Shown: positions 9,160-17,315 of the stretch, piece after piece | Layout: every line of letters begins with the position of its first letter | Numbering within the stretch: position 1 is the stretch's first letter | Assembly: GCA_028875655.1 (NCBI GenBank) | Contig: JAPPCX010000114.1 | Span: forward strand, 62,001-126,000 | Direction: 5' to 3' | DNA: 64,000 nt | Source: Chloroflexota bacterium | Lineage (GTDB): Bacteria > Chloroflexota > Dehalococcoidia > Lucifugimonadales > UBA3495 | Notes under the pieces: generated by a model | Told to the model about the DNA's origin: nothing | What the model saw: the letters and a program-made list of their open reading frames with translations, nothing else | Databases searched by the model: none | Translations under genes and position numbers: made by a program

Positions 9160-10035
9160 TCAGTCTCCCGCAGCGAGTGGTTCGGGTTGCGGTTCGCGGC
9201 GCCGCAGGAGGGAGAACAAGGCCCAGCGTCGCGGAGAAGCTGCCACGGTAATCAGGAGCAGGGCTACCGATACCACCACGATGGCCGGGCCGGTGGGCAG
9301 GTTGAGGTGGAACGACAGGTACAGCCCAATGACGATAGCGGCCAGTGCGACGACTACGGTAGCAAACATCATGCCGGCCAGGCGGCGGGCCAGCAGACTG
9401 CCCGTGACCGCCGGCACCACCAGCAGCGACATCACCATCACGTTGCCAACCGTTTTCAGCGCGGCCACGGTGGTCAGGGCCACCAGCAGGGGCAGCAGGT
9501 ATTCCAGGAATCTTACCGGAACACCCGACGCCTGCGCGACGGCGGAGTCATACGTGGTGAAAACGAGCTCTTTGTAGAGCAGCCGCACCACCAGCACAAC
9601 GCCGCCGGCCAGCAGCCCCACCGCAAGCACGTCATTCCATGAGGCGCCCAGCACATTGCCGAAGAGGATGCTGAGCAAATCGCCGGAGTAATTGTCGCTC
9701 ATGTTCATCAGGATTATGCCCAAGGCAAATCCGCCGGCGAAGAGCACTCCTATCACCGCGTCCAGACGTACTCCGGCCCGCCGGGACACCAGCGAAATGC
9801 CGAGGGACGCCGGCACTGCCCAGACCAGGGCGCCCAGGAAAATGTTGGCTCCGAACAGGAACGCCACTGCCATGCCGGTCAGGGCCGAGTGTGCTATGGC
9901 ATCCCCCAGGAACGCCATGCCCCGCAGTACGACGAATGTGCCGACCACTCCGCAGGCGGTGGCGGCGAGTGCGGACACCAGCAGCGCGCGCTGCATGAAG
10001 CCGTACTGCATGGGTTCAATGATCAGGTCGAGCAC
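9160..10035 (-). CDS. Zinc/manganese ABC transporter permease (ABC-3 family, ZnuB/AztB-like)
   Basis: 291 residues, eight or nine helices. MQRALLVSALAATACGVVGTFVVLRGMAFLGDAIAHSAL near the N-terminus is diagnostic for ABC-3 permeases, where the GDAIAHS stretch is almost invariant. It transports Zn2+ (or Mn2+) delivered by the binding protein encoded upstream. Start is a GTG at 10035 with AGGAGG 6 bases before it. The ATPase normally encoded between or next to binding protein and permease is absent here; a 28-bp palindromic repeat occupies the gap instead. Confidence 0.92.
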   Translation of the reverse strand: MLDLIIEPMQYGFMQRALLVSALAATACGVVGTFVVLRGMAFLGDAIAHSALTGMAVAFLFGANIFLGALVWAVPASLGISLVSRRAGVRLDAVIGVLFAGGFALGIILMNMSDNYSGDLLSILFGNVLGASWNDVLAVGLLAGGVVLVVRLLYKELVFTTYDSAVAQASGVPVRFLEYLLPLLVALTTVAALKTVGNVMVMSLLVVPAVTGSLLARRLAGMMFATVVVALAAIVIGLYLSFHLNLPTGPAIVVVSVALLLITVAASPRRWALFSLLRRREPQPEPLAAGD

Positions 10036-10055
10036 GGGCTACCTCCTGGCAACGA

Positions 10056-10083
10056 GTAGGGGCGAATAATTATTCGCCCCTAC
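10056..10083. repeat. GTAGGGGCG palindrome, copy 1
   Basis: A perfect 28-bp palindrome with arms GTAGGGGCGAATAA and its complement. It lies between the zinc-binding-protein and permease genes. Three more copies with the same outer arm and different centres are at 13533, 18130 and 45007. Confidence 0.85.
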
Positions 10084-10110
10084 GTCCGGGTTGGCAACAG
10101 CGCAATGCTT

Positions 10111-12555
10111 TCAGTGCAACAAGTCGTGCAGCGCGTCGGCATTCGCCCGCATCATGCCGATGTAGTCCGGGTAGGCATCGGTCGGGAGCGAGTGGATGAT
10201 GCCGACCTGGATGTTGGCATCGCGCGCAACCTGCTGTAGAGCGTCGTCGGAGAACTGCGATTCGGCGAAAACCGCCGGCAGCCCTTCGTCATTCACCAGG
10301 TCCAGCACCCGGGCGATGTCATCGGGCGAAACGTCTCCGCCGTGGCCGCCCACGAACGCCATCACCTCCATGTCGTAACGGGTCCCAAAGTAGCCGAAAG
10401 CGTCGTGGAAGGTGACGATGACCCGGTGTTCCTGCGGGATGTGCGACAGTTCCTCCGCTATGTAAGCGTCCAGAGCTTCCAGCTCGGCGATGTAGGCGGC
10501 GGCATTGTCCATATATTGGCCAGCGTGGTCGGGATCGGCGGCAACGAGGCCGTTGGCGATCTGGTTGACGTAGTGAACGACCATGCGGGGGTTCTGCCAG
10601 AAGTGTGGGTCCCCTGCGCCGTGGTCGTGGCCGTGGTCGTCGTGACCGTGGCCATCCGATGATTCCATCGACCCCGAACCATGCCCATGGTCGTCGTGGC
10701 CCTGCTCGGGGTGATCGCCCTCACCCAGGATACCGACGAAGGCGATTTTGGTGGGCGTCCCGTCAACGTCCCAGTGCCCCACGACTTCGAGGTCGTGGGA
10801 GTCCAGGGCCAGCACCTCTCCGGCGCCCGAGTCGGTGATGAAGATGTGCCCGGGGGCGGTGGCGATATGGGGTCGCGCCCAGAATCCGGGATCAATCTCA
10901 TCGGAAAGGAAACCGGACGCCGACGCCGTGAGATCGGCGTCGTGGGCGTCGTACATGCGGAGTTCTCCGTCGCTCATCACCACCAGCAGGTATTCACCGT
11001 CATAGCTGAGGGCCACCTGAATGGGGCGCAGGTCCTCGGTAGCGGGAATCAACTGGTCCATCTCGCCGTCTTCGGGTTCCACGATGTACAGGCCGACCGC
11101 GGAGCCCAGGGCGAAGAAGTGGTCGAGGCCATGGTAGCCCCAGACCGAAGTGAGCCGAAAATCGTCGGGCGAACCGGCCGGGCCGGCGATGAAATCGTGG
11201 TGGTAGTGTCCGTGGTCGGCCTCTACGACAAGGACGCCGCCGGTGCATCCGAAGACGGCCATGTGCCCGTTGCCGGCGTCGCCGTGCAGGTCGGGGCAGC
11301 CTTCGGCGGTGTACAGCACGTGGCCATCCAGGTCGCGGATTTCCGCGCCGATGGGCAGTCGGTAATCGCTAGGATTTTGCTCGAAATCCGGGTGCTGAAT
11401 GGTCACTGCGAACTTGTCGTCTTCCAGCGGCACCGCGGCGCCGTGGTGTGGGCCGGCGTTCATCATCACCGGGACGAAATCATCGCCCTCGTGCTCTAGT
11501 TCGTGCTCTTCAATCAGCGCGATGTCCCCGGAGCCGTCGTAGTAGATCGTCGCCCATTCCTCTCCGACGTACAGGTGAACCGGGCGGTCGCCGGTCAAGT
11601 TGGTCTGGAGCCGCTGAACGTCGGTTTCCACCAGATCGAAGTGGTCACCGTGTTCTTCCAGGTAGATGCCTCCGTCAAAAATGTGGACGGTGTTGGCGTC
11701 GGAGGACACGGCGATGGCGTAGCGTCCGCTGGCGGTGGGGTAAATGCGGCCGGCTCTCGAACCCAGGTCAAATTCGCCCTGGTGGGCATGGCCGGATTCC
11801 AGGTCGATCACCGAGAGGGAACCGGTTTCTCCGTCGCCGACGAGCAGCCGACCGTGCAGTTCGACCGCCTCTTCGTGCTCGTCATGGCCATGGTCGTCCT
11901 CCGGGAAGGCGAGCTCCACCAATTCCTGCGCATCCAACCCTTCTGACGCAACGACCCGGACTGCATCGGCAGACGCGGCGTTGTCGATCAACCCTTCCAC
12001 TTGCGCGGCCAGATTGGCGCCGTTGCTGACCAGCACCTGGGCCTCCGCGATGCGGACGCTGTCCTGCGGGGTGCTGTTCCAGGTGTGAACGTCGCTCCCG
12101 GTTGGGACGAGAGTATGGATGGCCACGCGGTTTCCGCCAACGTTAGCCACCAGGTCGGCCAGGAGAGCGTTGCCGGCGACCACGTTGATGGGTTCCGCGT
12201 CCGGTTGCGTCGCTGGCGCCGACTGTTGTGGCGCCGATTGCTGCGGGGCGGACTGTTGTGAGGCCGATTGCTGCGGGGCGGACTGTTGTGAGGCCGCAGT
12301 CTGGCCGCCGCTCGGCTGTGCTGGCGCGGTGGCGGATGCTGAACCCGCGGCAGCGTTGTCCGCGGGAGCGCTGGTTGGTGCCGTACCTGCGGGGGCAGAC
12401 GAATCAGCCGGAGGGAGCGCTGAATCGTCGCCTCCGCAGGCGGTCAAGAGGAGCGCGGCTGCCAGCATGGCGGCAAAAAAGGCCGCCAGCAGCAGCCTGC
12501 GAATTGGCGCAGACGATCTGGCAGCAGCGGGTAAAGGGTTGGACCGGTTGCTCAT
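10111..12555 (-). CDS. Zinc-binding lipoprotein (ZnuA/AztC type) with inserted AztD-like beta-propeller
   Basis: 814 residues from ATG 12555 (GGAG 9 bases upstream; 12597 is a longer alternative). The lipobox LTAC puts the lipidated Cys at residue 40, followed by a Gln/Ser-rich tether. The first lobe of a cluster 9 (ZnuA) binding protein starts at about 122 (INVVAGNALLADLV) with zinc ligand His157 in SDVHTW. At about residue 220 a His/Asp stretch opens into a propeller (about 234-609) resembling the zinc chaperone AztD: LHGRLLVGD, EEHGDHFDL, HHGAAVPL, and two cysteines (C420, C437) in CPDLHGDAG/FGC. A second His-rich run leads back into the SBP at DPHFWQNP (His651), then FHDAFGYF (His717). 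ZnuA proteins are normally about 300 residues and AztC and AztD are separate. The split position matches the ZnuA flexible His loop. Confidence 0.88.
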   Translation of the reverse strand: MSNRSNPLPAAARSSAPIRRLLLAAFFAAMLAAALLLTACGGDDSALPPADSSAPAGTAPTSAPADNAAAGSASATAPAQPSGGQTAASQQSAPQQSASQQSAPQQSAPQQSAPATQPDAEPINVVAGNALLADLVANVGGNRVAIHTLVPTGSDVHTWNSTPQDSVRIAEAQVLVSNGANLAAQVEGLIDNAASADAVRVVASEGLDAQELVELAFPEDDHGHDEHEEAVELHGRLLVGDGETGSLSVIDLESGHAHQGEFDLGSRAGRIYPTASGRYAIAVSSDANTVHIFDGGIYLEEHGDHFDLVETDVQRLQTNLTGDRPVHLYVGEEWATIYYDGSGDIALIEEHELEHEGDDFVPVMMNAGPHHGAAVPLEDDKFAVTIQHPDFEQNPSDYRLPIGAEIRDLDGHVLYTAEGCPDLHGDAGNGHMAVFGCTGGVLVVEADHGHYHHDFIAGPAGSPDDFRLTSVWGYHGLDHFFALGSAVGLYIVEPEDGEMDQLIPATEDLRPIQVALSYDGEYLLVVMSDGELRMYDAHDADLTASASGFLSDEIDPGFWARPHIATAPGHIFITDSGAGEVLALDSHDLEVVGHWDVDGTPTKIAFVGILGEGDHPEQGHDDHGHGSGSMESSDGHGHDDHGHDHGAGDPHFWQNPRMVVHYVNQIANGLVAADPDHAGQYMDNAAAYIAELEALDAYIAEELSHIPQEHRVIVTFHDAFGYFGTRYDMEVMAFVGGHGGDVSPDDIARVLDLVNDEGLPAVFAESQFSDDALQQVARDANIQVGIIHSLPTDAYPDYIGMMRANADALHDLLH
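12211..12300 (-). repeat. Three 30-bp tandem units in the lipoprotein tether
   Basis: Units at 12211-12240, 12241-12270 and 12271-12300; the second and third are nearly identical over their first 26 bases and the first is diverged. They encode the repeated S-A-P/S-Q-Q blocks between the lipobox and the zinc-binding domain. The tether length may vary by unit slippage. Confidence 0.75.
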
Positions 12556-12603
12556 TGTGTTCGACTCCATGGTTGCAAGAGTAGGTTCTGGTACCAAGAT
12601 GAA

Positions 12604-12640
12604 GTATCAATAAGATACAAATACCGATATACAGTATCAA
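12604..12640 (-). promoter_or_regulatory. Zur-like operator overlapping the zinc-binding-protein promoter
   Basis: Minus strand: TTGATA (12640-12635) and TATCTT (12617-12612) are spaced by 17 bases and form a plausible sigma70 promoter. The sequence TTGATACTGTATATCGGTAT (from 12640 down) covers it and matches 18 of 20 bases, allowing for the centre, with the element before the Fur-family gene. A further GTATC half-site lies at 12604-12608. Repression by zinc-loaded Zur would block RNA polymerase directly. The assignment to Zur is inference from position. Confidence 0.65.
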
Positions 12641-12684
12641 TTAGGCGTGAAGTTGAGAGAATGACTCGACGGGTTGAGTAGGAT

Positions 12685-13149
12685 TCAGTCAGAGCACTCG
12701 CCGCAGCGACCGTAAACTTCCAGCCAATGCCCGCTCATCCGGAAACCTGACCGGTCAGCGGCGGCGCGAAGTATGTCCTCTACGTCACAGTCTATCAAAT
12801 CGGCGGATGCGCCGCAGATGGCGCAGAGCATGTGGTGATGATGCCCCTGGTGGCTGAGCTGGTATCGCAGTTCCCGATCTTCCAGAAGCACCCGGCAGAC
12901 CTGATCGGTTTCCACCAGCAATCGGAGGCCCCGATACACCGTGGCCCGGCCGACGCATGGCAACGCCGTGCACAGCTCCTCTGCGGTGAAGGGACGTTCC
13001 TGGGCGGCAGCGGCGGCGATGACCAGGCGACGCGGCTCGGTATCCCGGTAGCCTTGATGCGCCAACTGGGCAACAATGTCGTCTACCACGGCAGCGGAGG
13101 CCGGGGTGGGATGGTCATGCCCTTTGTGTTTTGCGGTGCTGGAGATCAT
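12685..13149 (-). CDS. zur: Fur-family transcriptional repressor, probably zinc uptake regulator
   Basis: 154 residues. An N-terminal winged helix (FTAEELCTALPCVGRATVYRGLRLL, recognition helix near residues 60-75) is followed by the dimerisation domain with the H-x-H-H-type metal site (HQGHHHHMLC) and two C-x-x-C pairs (CAIC, CGEC) for structural zinc. It is adjacent to zinc uptake genes on the same strand, which favours Zur over Fur or PerR. The ATG at 13149 has no ribosome site and sits about 20 bases after a good -10 box, so the mRNA is probably leaderless or has a very short leader. Likely autoregulated through the operator at 13151. Confidence 0.85.
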   Translation of the reverse strand: MISSTAKHKGHDHPTPASAAVVDDIVAQLAHQGYRDTEPRRLVIAAAAAQERPFTAEELCTALPCVGRATVYRGLRLLVETDQVCRVLLEDRELRYQLSHQGHHHHMLCAICGASADLIDCDVEDILRAAADRSGFRMSGHWLEVYGRCGECSD

Positions 13150-13150
13150 T

Positions 13151-13196
13151 TTGATACTGCGTATCTGTATTTTATGCCAGGACGCCGGTTTGTCAA
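13151..13196 (-). promoter_or_regulatory. Promoter and operator of the Fur-family gene
   Basis: Minus strand: TTGACA (13196-13191), 16 bases, TAAAAT (13174-13169). Between the -10 box and the start codon lies the operator, read on the plus strand as TTGATACTGCGTATCTGTAT from 13151. It contains the dyad GATAC-TGC-GTATC at 13153-13165. It would cover the transcription start, giving autorepression. Confidence 0.65.
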
Positions 13197-13210
13197 CCCT
13201 GCTTTCCGGC

Positions 13211-13240
13211 TTGACGCTGCGGCGCGCCGGCGTTTATAGT
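13211..13240 (+). promoter_or_regulatory. Sigma70-type promoter of the FmdB-type gene
   Basis: TTGACG (13211-13216), 18-base spacer, TATAGT (13235-13240). The start codon lies 32 bases after the -10 box, giving a leader of about 26 bases with a GGGGAG site. Confidence 0.65.
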
Positions 13241-13272
13241 CGGCAGTACCAACCGACTGGGGAGTGTGTGCC

Positions 13273-13512
13273 ATGCCTATTTACGAGTATTCCTGTCCCA
13301 CCTGTGGCTACAGGTTTGAAAAGTTGCAGTCCATGTCCGCCACCGGCGCCGATTGCCCGCACTGCGAGCAGCCGGCCAAGCGGGCCATATCCGTGTTCGC
13401 CGCGGTCAGCAAGGGCGACAGCTTCGCCAGCGATATGGCTGATCTGGGCGGCTCTCCCATGCCGGCCCCGGTCGGGCACTCACACGGCGGGTTCTGCGGC
13501 TGCGGCCACTGA
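13273..13512 (+). CDS. FmdB-family zinc ribbon protein
   Basis: 79 residues. The N-terminus MPIYEYSCPTCGYRFE is the FmdB/CxxC_CxxC_SSSS signature, with Cys8, Cys11, Cys28 and Cys31 forming a zinc ribbon. The C-terminus is Gly/His/Cys-rich (HSHGGFCGCGH) and may bind another metal. The family was named as a putative regulator of formamidase genes, but its role is not established. Start at the ATG matching the conserved MPIYEY; an in-frame ATG 9 bases earlier is less likely. It is transcribed divergently from the Fur-family gene, so shared regulation by metal is possible. Confidence 0.9.
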   Translation: MPIYEYSCPTCGYRFEKLQSMSATGADCPHCEQPAKRAISVFAAVSKGDSFASDMADLGGSPMPAPVGHSHGGFCGCGH

Positions 13513-13532
13513 TCCATACGGATACCGACTTA

Positions 13533-13560
13533 GTAGGGGCGACGCATGCGTCGCCTCTAC
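13533..13560. repeat. GTAGGGGCG palindrome, copy 2
   Basis: 28 bp, arms GTAGGGGCGACGCA and complement with one mismatch (CGCCTCTAC on the right). It sits exactly between the convergent ends of the zinc ribbon gene and the glycosylase gene, so it could act as a bidirectional stem terminator. Confidence 0.85.
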
Positions 13561-13564
13561 GTAC

Positions 13565-14413
13565 TTAACGGCGCTGCTTCTCCATGCGCCGGCCGTGGAA
13601 CAGGTACTGCTGGGAGTAGCCGGCATATCTCCCAAAATACGCCTGCGCCCACTCGACCATGGCCCGGTCGGGTGGCTTTTTCTGCATCGGAAAGTACCAT
13701 TCGACCAGGGCCCGCCGGACCCACACATCCACCGGAAAGGCTTCGAGCTTTTCCAGAGAAAATACCGCGATGCAGTCCGCGATTTTCGCGCCGATGCCGT
13801 AACAGTCCATGAGGCGGCCCTTCGTTTCAGGATAGGGCAGCCGTATCAGTTCATCCAGGTCCAACTCGCCCCGGCATACCTGCTCGGCGGCGGCCACCAC
13901 GTAGGGCGCGCGAAACCCCAGTCCCAGTTCGCGCAGGAAACCCTCGCCAGCCGACGCCAGCCGTTCCGCTGATGGGAACGTGCAGCGGACTTCCCCGTCC
14001 AGTTCCAGCGGTTCCCCCAGGCTGTCGGCCATGGCCTCCATGTTCTGGTGGATGCGCGGGATGTTGGAAGTAGCGGAACAGATAAATGCGACCGTGCACT
14101 CCCAGGGTTCCTGCCGCAGGATGCGCAGGCCCGGGTATCGGGCGACCATGGCGGCCACGCGCCGGTCCCGGCAGATCTCGCCGTAGATGGACTCGATGTC
14201 GTCGTCCAGCCGGAAGTAGGCCCGCAGCAGACCGTCGGCGCTGGAATCACCCGTAGCCCGGTACTCCAATCCCGCCGGGTTCTGGCGAAGATGCAACAAC
14301 CGGCCACCCAAAACGCCGGAATACCACCCGTCCCCCAGCCGGCGCCAGCGGTGCGCCTGGCCACTCTCCAGGCTTTCGGCCAGGTCAAAGGGCTGGTCTA
14401 TCGACAGGTGCAC
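13565..14413 (-). CDS. OGG1-like DNA glycosylase (helix-hairpin-helix-GPD)
   Basis: 282 residues. The N-terminal OGG_N-type domain contains LESGQAHRWRRLGDGWYSGVL (about residues 16-36), where eukaryotic and archaeal OGG1 have SGQSFRW. The HhH-GPD domain has GIGAKIADCIAVF with the catalytic Lys of the G-x-K-x-A-D-C motif (about residue 218), followed by the catalytic Asp in FPVDVWVRR (about 237). It should excise 8-oxoguanine and nick by beta-lyase action. It is last in a minus-strand group with DinG and a PHP protein, 3 bases after the DinG stop, starting from GTG at 14413. E. coli-type MutM is unrelated to this fold. Confidence 0.88.
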   Translation of the reverse strand: MHLSIDQPFDLAESLESGQAHRWRRLGDGWYSGVLGGRLLHLRQNPAGLEYRATGDSSADGLLRAYFRLDDDIESIYGEICRDRRVAAMVARYPGLRILRQEPWECTVAFICSATSNIPRIHQNMEAMADSLGEPLELDGEVRCTFPSAERLASAGEGFLRELGLGFRAPYVVAAAEQVCRGELDLDELIRLPYPETKGRLMDCYGIGAKIADCIAVFSLEKLEAFPVDVWVRRALVEWYFPMQKKPPDRAMVEWAQAYFGRYAGYSQQYLFHGRRMEKQRR

Positions 14414-14416
14414 GGG

Positions 14417-17299
14417 TCAGGCGGTCCGGGTTAAACCGAGCCATTGGGCGGCCTGCCGGCCGGCGCTGGACACGTTGGACGCCTGGATGGTGCAGGGCGG
14501 CAAAGCGTTAAGGAAACGGTCGCCGTAGTTCGCGGTCTGGATGCGGCGGTCCAGAATTACCACCGCGCCACGGTCCGTCTTGCTGCGGATGAGTCGCCCG
14601 AACCCCTGCCGAAAACGCAGCACGGCGTTGGGTACTTGGTAATCATTGAACGGGTTGTTGTAAAGGTTGCCCCGAGCCTTGACGATGGGATCGTTGGGTA
14701 CCGGGAAAGGCAGGCGACACAGCAGCAGGCCACGCAGGATGCCCGATTCCAGGTCAACGCCCTCCCAGAAGCTGGCGGTGCCCAGCAGTACGGCACGAGG
14801 GTCGGATTGCATCCGGTCGATCAGTTGGCGCGGAGTGCCGTCAATGCCCTGGGCCAGGACGCCAATGCCCTCGGCGCGCAGCCGGCCGCGCACCCGGTAC
14901 GAGGCGTCGCGCAATGCGCTGTGGGATGTGAACAGGGCGAGTAGATGGCCGTCCAGTTCGCGCGCCATGTTGAGAATGATCTCGGCGGCCCCGGCGGCGT
15001 GGTCGGCGGCCCGGCGTGGGTCCGGCAGGTCGTCGGGAACCATTAGCAGGGTATTGCGCCGGTAGTTGAACGGGCTGTCCACCAGCAACTCGTCGCAGTC
15101 TTCCGGGAACCCTACGCGGTCCCGGAGAAAGTCGAACCGGGAATCGGTCGCCAGCGTGGCGCTGGTCAGGATCACCGATTCCTTGCTGGCGAAAAGTTTT
15201 TCGGCCAGGATCGGTCCGACGGCCAGGGGCGTGGAGTGCAGCGTCAAATTGCGGCGCACGAAGTCCAGCCATTGGATGTGCTCTTCTTCATAGCGTCCGA
15301 AGATCGAAGCCAGGTTCTCGTTGATTCCCGCCAGCGCGTCGATGGAGTTGACCAGTTCGCCGGCCGGAGCGTCGTCGGGTAGGTGGAACCACCCGTCGGT
15401 CACGGCCCGCTGCAAAGCGGAAAGGGCGTTGACGCATTCGCTCACAAAAGCCGATAGCGACTCCCACTCGATGGCAGCAACGCTCCAGGGACGAGTTTGT
15501 CGTACGCTGGCGTCCAGCGTTACGGGCTGGCGGTCGTTGTCGGGCCGGCCGCCGTCCGAGGAACGGGCGGCGCTCTGGTACAAGCCGTCCATGGCCTCCC
15601 ACAGGCGCTGCCAGGCCTGGCCGGCCTGGTTGCAGGCGGCGGTGGCGTTGGCCACCGATTCCCGCGCACGCGGCGCTTCCAGGGTGTCGCCCAGCCGTCC
15701 GGCCGCCGCGTTCAGGTGGCTGATCACGCGATAGACGCTTTCCAGTTCCTGCGTCAGCGTGCTGGCGGCGATTTCAAAACCCAATTGCCGGCTCGCTTCT
15801 TCCTCCAGGTGGTGCGCCTCGTCGATGACAAGCCGCTGATAGTCTCCCAGCACGGTGCCGCCCACGGAGAGATCGGCCAGCAGCAGAGCATGGTTGATAA
15901 TGAGCACATGGGCGGCTGCCGCTTGATCGCGGGCCTGGCGCAGGAAACAGGGCGAACCGCCTCGCAGTGCCGGGCATCCCTCCGCGGCGTCGGCGCAAAT
16001 CCGCGACCACGCCGTCCAGTCCTGCATGTGGAGGTTCAGGTGCGTGCGGTCGCCCGATTCGGTTTCGTCCAGCCACACCGCCGTCTTGCCGATGACCCGC
16101 GCCTCGTCCTCGTTGAGCGAATCCGAGTTGCCCAGGTTGTTCCAGCGGTGGAGGCAAACGTAGTTGGAGCGACCCTTGAGCTGAGCGGCCCTGACCACCC
16201 CGGGCTCCAGGATACCGGCCTCTTCCAAAATCCCGATTACGGCCGGGATGTCCTTGTCCATCAACTGTTCCTGCAAGTTGATGGTGTTGGTGGATACCAC
16301 CACGCGCTGCCCGTTGGCGGCGGCGTACAGCACCGCCGGCAGCAGGTACGCGATGCTCTTGCCGATGCCCGTGCCGCCCTCGACGATCAGCTTCCGGCCC
16401 TGGTAGATGGCGCGGGTAACCGCCTTGAGCATCTCGGCCTGCTCGGGCCGGTTCTCGAAGTTGGGAAAGGACTTGGCGAAAATGCCGTCGGGAGCCAGCA
16501 GTTCCTCCACCTGTTGCTCGGTGGGCTGGCGGCGCACGGCGTTGGCGGACGGCCCGTCGGCCGGGCTCGCGGACGGCTGCTCGGTCAGTCTTTCCAGCTT
16601 TAGGCCGGACAAGCCCGTCCAGCCGGCCGGGTTTGCTGCGCCCTCGGCCCGTGCGGAGTTGGCGCCGGCGGCGTGGGGGATCAACCCTTCCAACAGGTCG
16701 GCGACGGGGGCGTTGGCGGCGCGGGCGGCCCGGGCGATGAACGCCACTTTGGTGGCGGGATGGCCGGCCCCGGTTTCCAGCAGGCGGTGGAATACCAGCG
16801 CGGTGATTTCGGCGTCGGCGCTGGCCCGGTGCGCCTGGCTGTGGTCCAGGCCGAGATAGGTAGCCAGCGCGGACAGGTTGTATTCGGGAATGGTGGGCAG
16901 GAATATGGACGCCAGGTCCCAAGTATTGTAGTTGCGGTTGGGCAGCGGGAGATGATGGGAGCGCAAAAAGCCCAGGTCAAAGGCGACGTTGTGGCCGACG
17001 ATGGGCAGCTCGCCGATGAAGTCCGCGAATTGATTTGCCACTCGGTTGAACGTGGGCGCCCGTTCAATCTGTGCCGGGCTGATCGAGGTCAACTGCTGGA
17101 TGAAGGGTGGAATCTTGCGCCCCGGGTTCACGAACGTCTGGTAGCGGTCGAGAATTTCGCCGCCCCGAAATCTGACGGCCCCGAGTTCAATGATGGTGTC
17201 AGAGTTGGCGTTGAGCCCGGTGGTTTCCAGGTCTATGCTGACAAACTCGTGCTCGAAGGGGTCGAGCCGGGTCCCGCCTAAAACGGATGCTTGCGTCAT
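14417..17299 (-). CDS. dinG: DinG-family helicase with N-terminal DnaQ-like 3'-5' exonuclease
   Basis: 960 residues from ATG 17299; a TTG at 17368 would overlap the PHP gene. Residues about 15-180 form a DEDDh exonuclease (FVSIDLETTG with Asp23 and Glu25, VGHNVAFDLGFL, HRASADAEI). The helicase follows: Walker A GGTGIGKS at about 308-315, a four-cysteine Fe-S insertion (C-x-H-R...CADAAEGCPALRGGSPC), DEAH box VIDEAHHLEEEA, and the XPD-type C-terminal motifs TASFWEGVDL and QGFGRLIRS. This architecture is known from Firmicutes and Chloroflexota. It unwinds 5'-3' and removes R-loops or stalled structures. It sits 16 bases after the PHP gene and directly before the OGG-like glycosylase gene. Confidence 0.93.
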   Translation of the reverse strand: MTQASVLGGTRLDPFEHEFVSIDLETTGLNANSDTIIELGAVRFRGGEILDRYQTFVNPGRKIPPFIQQLTSISPAQIERAPTFNRVANQFADFIGELPIVGHNVAFDLGFLRSHHLPLPNRNYNTWDLASIFLPTIPEYNLSALATYLGLDHSQAHRASADAEITALVFHRLLETGAGHPATKVAFIARAARAANAPVADLLEGLIPHAAGANSARAEGAANPAGWTGLSGLKLERLTEQPSASPADGPSANAVRRQPTEQQVEELLAPDGIFAKSFPNFENRPEQAEMLKAVTRAIYQGRKLIVEGGTGIGKSIAYLLPAVLYAAANGQRVVVSTNTINLQEQLMDKDIPAVIGILEEAGILEPGVVRAAQLKGRSNYVCLHRWNNLGNSDSLNEDEARVIGKTAVWLDETESGDRTHLNLHMQDWTAWSRICADAAEGCPALRGGSPCFLRQARDQAAAAHVLIINHALLLADLSVGGTVLGDYQRLVIDEAHHLEEEASRQLGFEIAASTLTQELESVYRVISHLNAAAGRLGDTLEAPRARESVANATAACNQAGQAWQRLWEAMDGLYQSAARSSDGGRPDNDRQPVTLDASVRQTRPWSVAAIEWESLSAFVSECVNALSALQRAVTDGWFHLPDDAPAGELVNSIDALAGINENLASIFGRYEEEHIQWLDFVRRNLTLHSTPLAVGPILAEKLFASKESVILTSATLATDSRFDFLRDRVGFPEDCDELLVDSPFNYRRNTLLMVPDDLPDPRRAADHAAGAAEIILNMARELDGHLLALFTSHSALRDASYRVRGRLRAEGIGVLAQGIDGTPRQLIDRMQSDPRAVLLGTASFWEGVDLESGILRGLLLCRLPFPVPNDPIVKARGNLYNNPFNDYQVPNAVLRFRQGFGRLIRSKTDRGAVVILDRRIQTANYGDRFLNALPPCTIQASNVSSAGRQAAQWLGLTRTA

Positions 17300-17315
17300 C
17301 GCTGCCGCCAGACGG

